Shown here in pieces: positions 12,818 to 23,860 of a stretch of 64,000 nt of DNA. Source of the DNA: Aegilops tauschii subsp. strangulata (Eukaryota; Streptophyta; Magnoliopsida; Poales; Poaceae); NCBI RefSeq assembly GCF_002575655.3, contig NC_053038.3, forward strand, positions 140,880,885 through 140,944,884, given 5' to 3'. The position numbers were made by a program, and so were the translations under genes. Positions within the stretch are counted from its first letter, which is position 1, and each line of letters starts with the position of its first letter. The notes beneath the pieces are model-generated. The model did not search any database and was not told the DNA's origin. It saw only the letters and a list, made by a program, of their open reading frames with translations.

Positions 12818-13459
12818 TCATACACGGTAAATAGACAGATGAATCTCATCTGGGAAACTGCAGAAGCGGAAGGCAAATATTGAGCCTTCAGTGATGTTGA
12901 ATATCCTTGCAACTTTAGGCCAGTGGCTATGGATAATTGCCCGCCCAACCTTCGTCCTCTTCAGCTAGACTTCAATATTGTACCGTGGGTGTTGGATGAA
13001 TACCTTCCTCGCCTCTTGACCATGCAGGTGGTTTGAGAGGTAATCATCGGTGAACTGCTTTGAAAAGTACTGAAAACAAAGCTATGCATAAATCACTGTT
13101 AAAATTTTGAAATGGCGCAAGGGGTAAAAACATGGTAAAAGAGTTAGTACCATCCTATAGTTGACTGATGTCTTCTTCATTGTGCAAACAAAGATCTTGC
13201 TGTTATTCGTCGCAAGTTTCTTCATCCTAACAATCTTTCTGAGTTTCTTGACTTGACTGATATTCATGGACATCTCATTTTCCCATATGCAAAATGGGTC
13301 GAACAGTGGGTCTAAGCCTCTGACAGCAGAACCTACATGTGCAAGACCAAATTTTAAGAAACCTAAGTATTAGAATGATTCCTGCAACTGCACAATAATG
13401 TGCTTAGCCAAGGGACCCTGCTTGAACAAACCTCGATGGTAAACCGCGGTGTCTCCCAT
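12818..13459 (-). pseudogene. B3-like DNA-binding domain gene remnant in CACTA-A
   Basis: A three-exon minus-strand gene can be read. A short first exon with ATG at 13459 ends in GAG before a GT; exon 2 is about 13317-13152; exon 3 is 13069-12818, preceded by TTTGTTTTCAG. All junctions keep the frame. The product (about 145 codons) has a basic middle (KKLRKIVRMKKL) and a C-terminal half with the hydrophobic spacing of a plant B3/REM fold, for example FTDDYLSNHL, GRAIIHSHWPKVARIF and GSIFAFRF. One in-frame TAG, near 12978, breaks it. B3 proteins are plant transcription factors; whether this copy came from a host gene is inference. Weak alternative: another pseudobarrel family. Confidence 0.65.
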
Positions 13460-14207
13460 TGTTTCCCTGCAATACACTAAGGAAGATCTTGATCAGGTTA
13501 ACTGAGAGTTGCCATACTATCAGTAGAATATGTATTGAGTACAGCCAAATTCGATTGGTGTCACATGCATAACAATACAAAATTGTACCTACAACAATTG
13601 AAAATCAAATTGCAGAACTAAACCAAACAGTTAAATGGACAGCAGGCCACATGAACCAAAATAGTTAACTGAGCACGACATTGCAGAATAGAGACATGTA
13701 CTAGAAGATAAGACAGTTAACAAAACAAAGAATGCTTGAGAACAGTACTGCAAAATGTAGCAATTGTTGGACCAAAGTGTTAACTGAACATTACATTTCA
13801 GAGGACCAAACTGTTAATTGAACATCAGATTGCATATTAACATTATAGAGGACAAATCACTAGAAGGCACTAGCGGTGGCCTCGAGAAAACAGCACGAAC
13901 CGTATTTTAAAGTAGACAACCGCGTGGTGGTGTCGATGGTGGCCTCGAAGATGAGGTGCTCCTCCAAGATCTGGCGGTCAACACGCATCGCAGCCATAGC
14001 GACCTCGTGCGCTTGTGCGTCCGCATGGTACTGAGCTCCATGTTATACTGCGTGCAAAATGGATGTGGGCGGCACTTAATTGGAGGAGGGGGGCAGTGTT
14101 TTCGGTGGAAGGTGTCGCGCCGTCGGTCAGGGCATGTGGGACGGGAAAGGAGGAGGATGGTGTCGGTGGGGTGTGGATTACCTGACCATATCGACGAGGC
14201 CGCGCAG
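13460..14207. other. CACTA-A internal sequence without a clear gene
   Basis: AT-rich to 13860, with repeated short words such as AACTGAACA / AACTGAGCA and AAACAGTTAA. It then becomes GC-rich. On the minus strand around 14040-13915 one frame reads AHEVAMAAMRVDRQILEEHL, which looks like real coding sequence for an amphipathic helix, but it joins no recognisable gene. The overlapping long minus-strand frames (Leu/Ser/Pro-rich) follow from the repeats downstream and I do not call them. Confidence 0.35.
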
Positions 14208-14382
14208 CAAGAAGAAGGGTCGGCGGCGAGGAGGCCGCGCAACAAGAAGAAGGGTCGCCGGCGAGGAGGCGGCGCTGCAAGAAGAAGGGTCGCCGACGAG
14301 GAGGTAGCGCTGCAAGAAGAAGGGTAGCCGACGAGGAGGCAGCGCTGCAAGAAGAAGGGTCCCTGGCGTGGAGGCTGAGCTG
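14208..14382 (+). repeat. 35-bp GC-rich minisatellite, five units
   Basis: Units start at 14208, 14243, 14278, 14313 and 14348, each opening CAAGAAGAAGGGT and continuing with a GACGAGGAGG-type block. They differ from each other at a few positions; the last is the most diverged. The period is not a multiple of three, so the long open frames across it on both strands arise from composition, not selection. Confidence 0.9.
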
Positions 14383-14679
14383 CCAGTAAAGCAGCAGTAA
14401 AGGTTTGAACTTGGAAAGCAAGGAGGAACAGTGGCAATGTGGCTTTTGGTGGGAGGGAGGGGGCAGGGAGATAGATATTTCCACGGTGGCAAAAAAATTT
14501 CGCTCGGTGCCGCGAGAAACTGGCGCGCAAGTGTGGTTCAAGCGCGCGGGGGGGGGGGGGGGGGTGGACTGTAGACGACGAAGCTTCCTGAAAGACAAAA
14601 TGGTGTTATGGAGGGAAAGGATGGTGTTTGAATTGCTAGAACATTTACTTACAATGAACATGCAACTAGTACATGAGTG

Positions 14680-17243
14680 TCGTGTTTAAATTTGGTATTT
14701 TTCCGGGTTCGTTTGGCATTTTTATGCATTAATTGAGTTTCTGGGCATTTATTGTGCATAATTCAAATTTGAACTACAAGCACATGCTCCAATGCACCAA
14801 AGTTTGTTGAAAATCATATGTGTGTCTTTGGGTGAATTTATAGGTCCCATGCAAGAAATGGGATGAAATTCAAACATGTGGGCGTCGTGGCTCGACCGGA
14901 AAATTTGAGAAACTTGGTTTTTAATTCCTGTAAATCCAAAACACGCCTAAAAATCATAAACCTCGGCATGGTGTCATGACATGGCACCAACATGCTGTGG
15001 TAAATTTTTTTGGCTGAATTGGGATAAGCTTTGGTGTAAGCTTCTTGCAAAACGGAGCTTCCCTCAAGAAGGCTCGTGGTTCCGAGAGGGAACGTATCAC
15101 CTCCGTGTGCGAAACAACATATGTACACTGCCTTCTCCCGCCATAATTTTTTTACACAGGCAGATTAGACCAAAATAGAAGTATCATGCTAAATTTTGGA
15201 ATTATTCCGGGTTCGTTTGGCCTTTTTTATACATTAATTGAGTTTCTGGGCATTTAATGTGCATAATTCAAATTTGAACTACAAGCACATGCTCTAGTGC
15301 GCCATGGTTGTTCGAAAAATCACATGTGTGTCCTTGGGTGAATTTCTAGGTCCCATGCAAGAAATAGGAATGAAATTCAAACATATGGGCGTCGTGGCTC
15401 GGCGGGAAAGATTGAGAAACTTGGTTTTTTAATTCCTGTAAATCCAAAACACGCCTGAAAATCATGAAACTTGGCATGGTGTCATGACATGGTACCAACA
15501 TGCTGCGGTAATTTTTTTGGCCGAATTGGGACAACTTTGGTGTAAGCTTCTTGCAAACCGGAGCCGCCCTCAAGAAGGCTCATGGTTCCGAGGGGGAACG
15601 TGTCACCTCCGTGTGCGAAACGACATACGTACACTGCCTTCTCCCGCCTTAATTTTTTTTACACAGGCTGATTAGACCAAAATAGAAGTATCGTGCTAAA
15701 TTTTGGAATTATTCCGGGTTCGTTTGGCATTTTTATACATTAATTGAGTTTCTGGGCATTTAATGTGCATAATTCAAATTTGAACTACAAGCACATGCTC
15801 GAGTGCACCAAAGTTGGTTGAAAAATCACATGTGTGTCCTTGGGTGAATTTCTAGGTCCCATACAAGAAATGGGAATGAAATTCAAACATCTGGGCGTCG
15901 TGGCTCGGCGGGAAAGATTGAGAAACTTGGTTTTTTTAATTCCTGTAAATCCAAAACACGCCTGAAAATCATGAAACTTGGCATGGTGTCATGACTCAAG
16001 ATGGCAATAGGGCCCCGAAACCTGCGTCCCCGTGGGTTTTTACCCTATTAGGGGACGGGGATGGGCGAATTTCTATCCCTGCGGGGCTGCTCATGGGTAC
16101 ATTATAAAACCTGACATGTTTCGCGGGTTTAAACCCGTTTGAGTACTACCCGAACCCGAAACGCGACAAACCCCGTCAAAATACATTATTTAGCATGCAC
16201 CGATTCATCTTGACTCAAGTGGCCCAAAGCCACAGTGTCCGAGCAGCCGAGCCCCACAGCGGCGAGGTCCTGGAGTACAAACCAACCCCACGCTGGGTCG
16301 CTACAGTGTCGCTCGCTCTTCAGGCCTCTCTCTCCTGCACAACATAACACCTAAACCTAAACCTAGGTCCCCAGCCGTCGCCTGCTGCTGTAATATGCTC
16401 ATATTTTTCTTTCAAATGGTGTTGTTTTCATTGACTGCTCGTGGGGACGAGTTCCCCGTGGGTTTTGAAAACCCGATGGGTTTAGGGGACGGGCAAAAAT
16501 TTAACCCCGCACACATTGATGGGGATGGGGACGGGTTTGCCATTTTCTCGTGTGGATGGGTTTGGGCAAGCAAAACCTGGTGGGTTTCGTCCCCGTTGCC
16601 ATCTTGAGTCATGACATGGCACCAACATGCTGCGGTATTTTTTTTGGCCGAATTGGGACAAGCTTTGGTGTAAGCTTATTGCAAACCGGAGCTTCCCTCA
16701 AGAAGGCTCCTGGTTCCGAGGGGGAACGTGTCACCTCCGTGTGCAAAACGACATATGTACACTGCCTTCTCCCGCCTTAATTTTTTACACATGTAGATTA
16801 GACTAAAATAGAAGTATCGTGCTAAATTTTGGAATTATTCCGGGTTCGTTTGGCCTTTTTTATACATTAATTGAGTTTCTGGGCATTTAATGTGCATAAT
16901 TCAAATTTGAACTACAAGCACATGCTCCAGTGCACCAAAGTTGGTTGAAAAATCACATGTGTGACCTTGGGTGAATTTCTAGGTCCCATGCAAGAAATGG
17001 GAATGAAATTCAAACATCTGGGTGTCGTGGCTCGGCCGGAAAGATTGAGAAACTTGGTTTTTTAGTTCCTGCAAATCCAAAACACGCCTAAAAATCATGA
17101 AACTTGGCATGGTGTCATGACATGGCACCAACATGCTGCGGTAATTTTTTCGGCTGAATTGGGACAAGCTTCGGTGTAAGCTTCTTGCAAACCGGAGCTT
17201 CCCTCAAGAAGGCTCGTGGTTCCGAGAGGGAACGTGTCACCTC
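14680..17243. repeat. ~505-bp tandem array, left segment (about 4 units)
   Basis: Anchors reading TGGCATGG recur near 14965, 15474, 15979 and 17105; the last gap is enlarged by the hAT MITE. Each unit contains a near-palindromic TGTCATGACA, an AATTCAAATTTGAA block, TTCCGGGTTCGTTTGGC and TGACATGGCACCAACATG. Units differ by scattered substitutions and short indels. The array starts gradually near 14680 and is cut at 17243 by the gypsy insertion. No unit encodes a continuous frame through the next, because 505 is not a multiple of three. Confidence 0.95.
15996..16607. mobile_element. Non-autonomous hAT element (MITE-like) inside the array
   Basis: The 612-bp insertion begins TCAAGATGGCAAT and ends GTTGCCATCTTGA, imperfect inverted repeats of the hAT type. 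It is flanked by the 8-bp direct duplication GTCATGAC (15988-15995 and 16608-16615). Removing it and one duplication restores a 506-bp spacing between array anchors. Near the ends are G-rich blocks (GGGGACGGGGATGGGCGAA left, ATGGGGATGGGGACGGG right). It contains no transposase; the 70-codon frame at 16395-16607 is not convincing. Confidence 0.9.
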
Positions 17244-17778
17244 TGTTGGGGATATGACTCTTAGATATGACCCGCCCAGGAGGGGCCGGGTCATCCCTAT
17301 GGCAGTTCATCTAATGAAGCCCAAGCGTATTTTCAAGTGGTGATTCATAGACAGGCCTATTACAGGGCCCAAACCCGAAGGCGGCTTAAGGCCCACAAGT
17401 ATAAACCGCCGTGTATATGTAAACTTGTATTGCAAGGCATGTGAGATAAGTCACCGAGCTGGACACGTTGTATGAGCCGGCCGGGACTCTGTAGGCCGTA
17501 GGGCGTCAACCCGTGTATATAATGGGACGACCCGGCAGCGGCTTAGGGCAAGAAACAACAAGTCGAGAGCCAGGCAAAGCGTATTCGCTACCTGGTCATC
17601 GAAACCCTAGCAATACCACCTCAAACTGGATTAGGCCTTTACCTTCACCGCAAGGGGCCGAACCAGTATAAACTCCTTGTGTCCTCTGTCCCGTTCAACC
17701 CCTTTAAGCTAACCTCGTCGCAATGGCTCCGCAACTAAGTCCTTCCATGAGGACATCTGCTGTGACACTTCCACGACA
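17244..17778 (+). repeat. 5' LTR of the Tat-lineage gypsy element
   Basis: Starts TGTTGGGGATATGACTC and ends CTTCCACGACA. A TATA-box candidate TATATAA lies at 17516-17522 (TATATAAG in the 3' LTR at 30352-30359). The shared stretch GTTTAACCC/GTTCAACCC and the ATG of CAATGGCTCC near 17723 lie before the LTR end, so any frame opening there begins within the LTR. Confidence 0.95.
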
Positions 17779-17780
17779 GT

Positions 17781-17797
17781 TGGCGCCCGCCGTGGGG
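17781..17797 (+). other. Primer binding site
   Basis: TGGCGCCCGCCGTGGGG lies two bases after the 5' LTR. The leading TGGCGCC matches the complement of the 3' end of plant tRNA-Asp as used by other gypsy elements; the remainder is imperfect. The tRNA assignment is from memory. Confidence 0.75.
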
Positions 17798-17799
17798 CC

Positions 17800-19791
17800 A
17801 GCACACGATGGTGTTGAGTTCTTAAAGGGCAGCTTTGAAGGGATCAAGGGATACGCCATGGGCCTGATGACCAAGAGTCGTCGCGGCAAGCTCTACATCG
17901 ACGATGCAGGCTGGGGCCCCGAGGCTGGCTCAATTGAGTACGGGTACCGGGTCCCCTTCGGCGGAATCCACGTTTTCGTTGGCAAGATCGGTGAACCGGG
18001 CCCTGAGCCGGACATGTGCACCGACATCATCGAGACGGCTCAGCGTGCGCGACCCGCCCGGGTTCAACCCGTCGTGAAACGTGCCTTTGTTGGATTTATC
18101 CATGGGGCTGAATTGGAAGGCTCTGAGTCTGGTGCTGAGACGTCCAAGCACATCGGATTTAAGCAGATTCATACCGGCTTTTGGTGGATCAGAACGCTTC
18201 AAACAAAGTCTTGAGGAGGAAGCATAGGACTCGTCTGCCCTCAGTTTATGAGTCGAGGGACCTCTTCAAGACACCCGGAGCGGGGGCTAGTAATCCGCCG
18301 GTGATAAACCAAACGATTGAGGCACCAGGGGGCGGAGTAATGGGTCAGCCGCGCGTGGCCGGTTCTCCACACATGGATAATACCCCACCTCAGCGCGTAG
18401 TGACGCTGCCGGGTCATTACTCCACCCCTCTAGATAACATGATTGCTGCAGCTACACGATTGGCGGCTTTACCGGTCGAGGGCGAGACCCCGACGGCGAT
18501 TGAAACCAGAAGGGTCAGAGAACTTCTTCAAACGGCTTTGGTACAGCAGCATGCTTACTCCTATAGCCGTGACCGGATTCATTAAACCCCTCGTCCAAGC
18601 CGGAGCTACAGTAGGCATATTGACTCGCCAGCAGTTTCAAGTACTGAGCGACGTCGTCACCAACCTCATGGCCATGATCCGGCGCGCAACGGTGCCGGTG
18701 AACAGGATTTGGTGAAGCAGGACATAGCACGTTAGGAGGCCGAGCTGGCGGCTGAGCTGGCGGCTCACCAGCACGCGCCGGTTTACCCGACGGCTTCAGT
18801 CGAGGCGGGTGTAACTTCCAGAACTTTCGGTGTGCTATCTCTAACGACGGCTCTGCGGAACGAGCGCTTGCCCAAGGATTTCAAAGGTCCTCGTAAGGTG
18901 CCCAATTATACAGCAGATCAGCCTCTTGAGGCCTGGGTTGAGAGTTATGAGATGGCTATGGAGATGCTGGATGTTAGTGAGGCTGCATACGCCAAATACT
19001 TTACCATGATGCTGGAGGGGACGGCTCGTACATGGTTGAAGGGGCTGCCGGCTAACTCCATCGGGTCATGGGCAGAGCTGAAGGCCCGGTTCATCCAGAA
19101 TTTCAGAGATACATGCAAGCAGCCCATGTCAATTATGGATTTGGCTTCTTGTGTTCAAGCTGAGGGCAAGTCAACCACCAGTTGGGTATGCCGGGTCTCG
19201 ACTATCATGCACTCTTCAGATAACATGAACGTCGGTTTAGCGATTCTAATGTTGGAGAAAAATTGCCGTTTTACTCTGCTCAAGCAGAAGCTTGGACGGC
19301 TCAAGCGTCGTTGCAACGACATGGGTACTCTAATGGTGGCTCTGGTTAAGTATGCAGACTCTGATGGTACCAAGGACCCCGACTCTGAGGATGAAAGATC
19401 GGGAAAGGGAAAGAAGAGTAGCGGCATGAAGGGACATCAGTACAATCCTACCAATCAGGGAGGCAACGGTAAGCGCAAGGCTGATGATTTCGTGGCTAAC
19501 ACCGGTGCGCGCACTTATAACCAGCGTCGTAAGGGACAGTCGGCTCCAAGGACAGGCTCTTACCTTGAAGCAATGTTGAATCAGCCGTGTCCGAAACATG
19601 GAACGGATCAGAAGCCGGCTACTCATTCGTGGAAAGATTGTAGCATAATGAGAAGCTTTCGGGAGTCCATCCAACGCCATCATGGCCTGAACGGCGGATC
19701 AGGGTCCGGTTCTCATGGGCCGGGTCATGGCGGCGGCGGTTCAAATTCCGGGTTTCAGGGCCACGACAACCAAGGTGGTTATAATCAGTAG
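17800..19791 (+). pseudogene. gag: gag of the Tat-lineage gypsy element, broken
   Basis: Encodes the structural protein that packages element RNA into cytoplasmic particles. Three reading segments cover it: up to 18214, 18181-18585 and 18832-19791 (319 codons). The last has the plant retrotransposon Gag domain, with GTARTWLKGLP followed by WAELKARFIQNF near 19022-19105. Then comes a Lys/Gly-rich tail with the cysteine/histidine cluster CPKHG...HSWKDC near 19600, and a Gly/His/Ser-rich end. Breaks: a frame change near 18200, a stop at 18586, another near 18715 and the stop at 19789. Its 5' end is uncertain because the open frame extends back into the LTR. Confidence 0.9.
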
Positions 19792-19794
19792 TGT

Positions 19795-22700
19795 AATCGG
19801 GGGAATCAACATCAGCAGCAGTCTGGTTATCAGAGCAACCCGAAGCAGTTGAATAGTGGACAGTATCATGTCTTCACCACTAGCTTATGTAAGCGGGACC
19901 AGAAGCTTCATAAGAGGGCAGTCAATGCTATTGAGCCGGTGGTGCCGCGTTTTTAACGGTGGTCAGAGCAGCCTATCGTGTGGAGTCGTGAGGACCACCC
20001 GCCCCGGGTGGACAATCCGGGTCACCTGGCTCTGGTGGTGGCACCTCAGGTTGGAGGCTACAAGTTTACTAAGGTGCTTTAGGATGGAGGTAGCAGCATT
20101 AACATCCTTTATTATGAGACCTTCCGTCGCATGGGACTGACAGATAAGAATCTTAAGCCATCAAACACTGTCTTCCATGGTGTGGTGTCGGGCAAGTCAG
20201 CCTACCCGGTGAGTAAGATATCTTTGGAAGTTGCCTTTGGAGATGAGCTTGATTCCAGGTCTGAAAATTTAAACTTCGAAGTGGTCAAAATCAAGAGCCC
20301 TTATCATGCTCTGTTTGGGCGGCCGGCTTATGCTAAGTTCATGGAGAGACCTTGCTATGTGTACTTGCAGCTTAAGATGTCGGGTTATAAGGGCACCATC
20401 ATAGTGCATGGGAGTCGCAAGGTGGCCTTGGAGTGCGAGGAAGGCGATGCGGCTTATGCTGAGTCGGTTTGTGCAACGGAGGAGCTGAAATTATACAAGG
20501 ACAATGTTGACCCGGCAGACATGACGTCCTTGAAACAGCCAACCACACAGCATGATCCTTCGTTAAAGTTTAAGTCCGCAGATGATACTAAATTGGTTGA
20601 CTTTGTCCCTGGCGACTCATCTAAGCAGTCAGCATCAGTGCTAATCTGGATCCGAAATAGAAAAGCGCGCTCATCAGTTCATCCGTGAGAACCAGGACAT
20701 CTTTGCATGGAAGCCTTCAGACATGCCGGGTGTACCGAGGGAACTCGCTGAGCACACTCTTAACATTGATCCGAAATTTAAGCCGGTCCAACAATTTCTT
20801 CACCGATTTAATGAGGAGAGGCGGAAGGCCGTCGGTGAGGAAGTGGCCCGGCTCTTGGCGGCCGGGTTTATCGTTGAAGTTTTCCATCCTGAGTGGTTGG
20901 CTAACCCGGTGTTGGTACTTAAGAAGAACGGCACTTGGCGGATGTGTGTGGATTACACGGACTTGAACAAGGCTTGTCCGGCTGATCCTTTGCTCTCCCT
21001 CGTATCGATCAAATCATTGATGCTACGGTGGGTTGTGAGCGTTTGAGTTTTTTGGATGCTTACTCTGGTTATCATCAGATCAAGATGGCAGTGAAGGACC
21101 AGGAGAAGACAACTTTCATTACTCCGTTCGGAGCCTTCTGCTATGTGTCCATGCCTTTTGGGCTCAAGGGTGCCCAGGCGACTTATCAGCGGTGTGTACA
21201 AAATTGCCTTCACAATCAGATTGGGCGCAATGTTCATGCTTATGTAGATGACATTGTGGTGAAGTCAAGAGATAAGGAGACCCTGATTGATGATTTGAAG
21301 GAGACGTTTGACAATCTCCGGGTCTACAAGATGATGCTTAACCCGACTAAGTGTGTCTTTGGTGTGCCAGCAGGCAAGCTCTTGGGTTTCCTAGTTTCTA
21401 ACAGAGGCATTGAAGCTAACCCGGAGAAGATCAAGGCCATTACTTCATTGGCTAAGCCGGTGTGTGTTAATGATGTTCAGGGTCTGGCGGGTCGTATTGC
21501 GGCTCTAAGCCGGTTCATAAGCCGTCTAGGTGAGAAGGCTATTCCTCTTTATCTAATGATGAAGAAGACATATCACTTTGCTTGGAGCGATGCTGCTAAT
21601 CAAGCGTTTGAGGATCTGAAGAAACAGTTGGCTGAGTCGCCCGTGCTTGCTGCCCCTATTAATAAAGAGCCTTTGTTGTTATATGTGGCTGCTAATAGCC
21701 GGGCCGTCAGTGTAGCCATCATGGTGGAGATGAAAGAGGCAGGCAAGGAGTACCCGGTTCAACGGCCGGTTTACTACATCAGTGAGGTGCTTATCGAGTC
21801 CAAACTGAGGTATCTACATTGGCAGAAGCTTGTGTATGGGGTTTTCATGGCAAGTCGGAAGCTTAAGCAATACTTTCAGGGTCATCCCATCACTGTGGTT
21901 AGTTCTGCTCCTTTAGGAGACATCATCCAAAATAGGGAAGCCACAGGCCGGGTTGCCTAATGGGCCATTGAGCTTGGACCTCACGGCTTAAAATATGTGC
22001 CACGTACGGCCATCAAGTCCCAAGCACTTGTGGATTTCATCAATGATTAGACAGAGTTACAGGCACCTGAGGAGAAGCCGGATAACACATATTGGACTAT
22101 TCACTTTGATGGATCCAGACAGTTAGAGGGCTCGGGGGCTGGAGTTGTTTTGACTTCCCCACGAGGTGACAAATTTTCTTATGTTCTCCGGCTCATGTTC
22201 CCTTATACTAACAATGCAGCTGAGTATGAGGCCTTGCTCCATGGTCTTCGGATGGCTAAGGAGATGAATTTAAGCCGGGTGAGGTTCTTTGGCGATTCAG
22301 ATCTGGTGGCTCAGCAAGTTTCTGGCACTTGGGATTCTAAATATCCGCTCATGGCAGCTTATCATCGAGAGGTTGATGCTATTGCGGGTCATTTCAAGGG
22401 TTATCAAGTTGAGCATATTGATCACAGGAAGAATGAGGCGGCTGATACTTTAAGCCGGCTAGGATCTCAGCGTAAGCCGGTGTCACCTAACACGTTCCTG
22501 GACATTTTGTTTAACCCTTCTGTCAAATTACCTACAGAGGAAGATCTTGCTGTCCCTGACCCGGAGGCGCAGTTGGTGGCGGCTCTTCATGCTATTCCCG
22601 ATTGGACAGTTCCATATTTGGCTTACATGACCCGGGGTGAGTTGTCGGAGAATGAAATATTGGCCAGGCAGATAACCCGGCGGTCTAAGTCAATGACAAT

Positions 22701-23860
22701 TGTCAATGGGGAGTTGCATCATTGCAGTGTCACAGGGGCGTTTCAGCGTTGCATCTCTCCTGAAGAAGGCCGTGAGATTCTATGGGAGATTCATGAAGGA
22801 GATTGTGGTCATCACGCCGGTTCTAAATCTCTCGTAGCCAAGGCTTTTCGTCACGGTTTCTATTGGTTGAAGACTCATGCTAATGCTGAGGACTTGGTTA
22901 GTAAATGTGATGGTTGTCAGAAGTTTTCACGACGAGCTCACGTTCCGGCTCAGGAGTTAAGGATGATTCCAATCACTTGGCCGTTTGTGACTTGGGGGCT
23001 TGACATGGTTGGGCATTTTAAAAGGTCCAAGGATAAGAAGACCCACCTTTTGGTGGCGGTTGACAAGTTCACTAAGTGGGTGGAGGCAGAGCCGGTCAGT
23101 AAGTGTGATGCAGCAACGGCGGTTCAATTCATGAAGAGGGTGATCTTCCGTTTTGGCTTTCCACACAGCATTATAACAGATAATGGCACCAATCTTTCGA
23201 AAGGTGCTATGAGAGAATTCTGTCAACGAGAGCATATCCAGCTTGACGTTCATCTGTGGCTCACCCTCAGTCCAACGGTTAGGCAGAACGAGCAAATCAA
23301 GAGATTTTGCGAGGTATCAAGCCCCGGCTTATGGTCCCTTTGCAAAGGACGCCAAGTTGTTCGGTGGAGGAGTTGCCTTCGGTGTTATGGAGCATTAACA
23401 CGACCCCCAAAGATCTACGGGTTATACGCCCTTTTTCATGGTTTATGGAGCGGAGGCGGTTCTCCCTAGTGACATCCGTCACGAATCACCCCGGGTGGCG
23501 GCTTACGTGGAAGCTAACAATGAAAAGGCACGTCAAGATGCACTTGACTTGTTGGATGAAGAGCAGGATCTCGTGGCGGCTCGTTTGGTGATTTATCAGC
23601 AAGACCTACGTCGTTACCACAGCCGCCTGGTCAAAATCAGAACCTTTCAGGAAGGTGACTTAGTGCTCCGGCTCATCCAGGATCAAACAGACATGCATAA
23701 GCTTTCGCCACCTTGGGAAGGACCTTTTGTGGTCAGCAAGAATCTGCATAATGGGTCATATTATCTTATCGACGTTCGAGAACACAAGGATTCACATAAG
23801 TCGGAGGAGGAGACCCATCGGCCGTGGAATATTGCTCATCTTCCGCCCTACTATACTTGA
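19795..23860 (+). pseudogene. pol: pol of the Tat-lineage gypsy element: protease, RT, two RNase H, integrase
   Basis: Domains in order. Protease has DGGSS near 20080-20100, the usual DTG replaced by DGG as common in this lineage, with a TAG just before the Asp. RT has YVDDI at 21241-21255. An RT-linked RNase H follows. A second, archaeal-type RNase H has FDGS near 22105, AEYEAL near 22220, GDSD at 22291-22302 and NEAADTLS near 22435. Integrase has the HHCC finger (GDCGHHAG ... CDGCQKF, about 22800-22925), Asp in WGLDMVGHF and Asp in IITDNGTN near 23180. Frameshifts near 20690, 21015, 23250 and 23430 and stops at 21958 and 22048 break it, and the third catalytic acid falls in a shifted stretch. 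The C-terminal piece 23438-23860 ends in WNIAHLPPYYT. No chromodomain is seen. Confidence 0.93.

Noticed and set aside
13907..14661. Long Leu/Ser/Pro-rich minus-strand frames (207 and 227 codons) and plus-strand Glu/Arg-rich frames
   Set aside because: They run through the 35-bp minisatellite and a G run in several frames at once; openness is due to GC-rich repetition.
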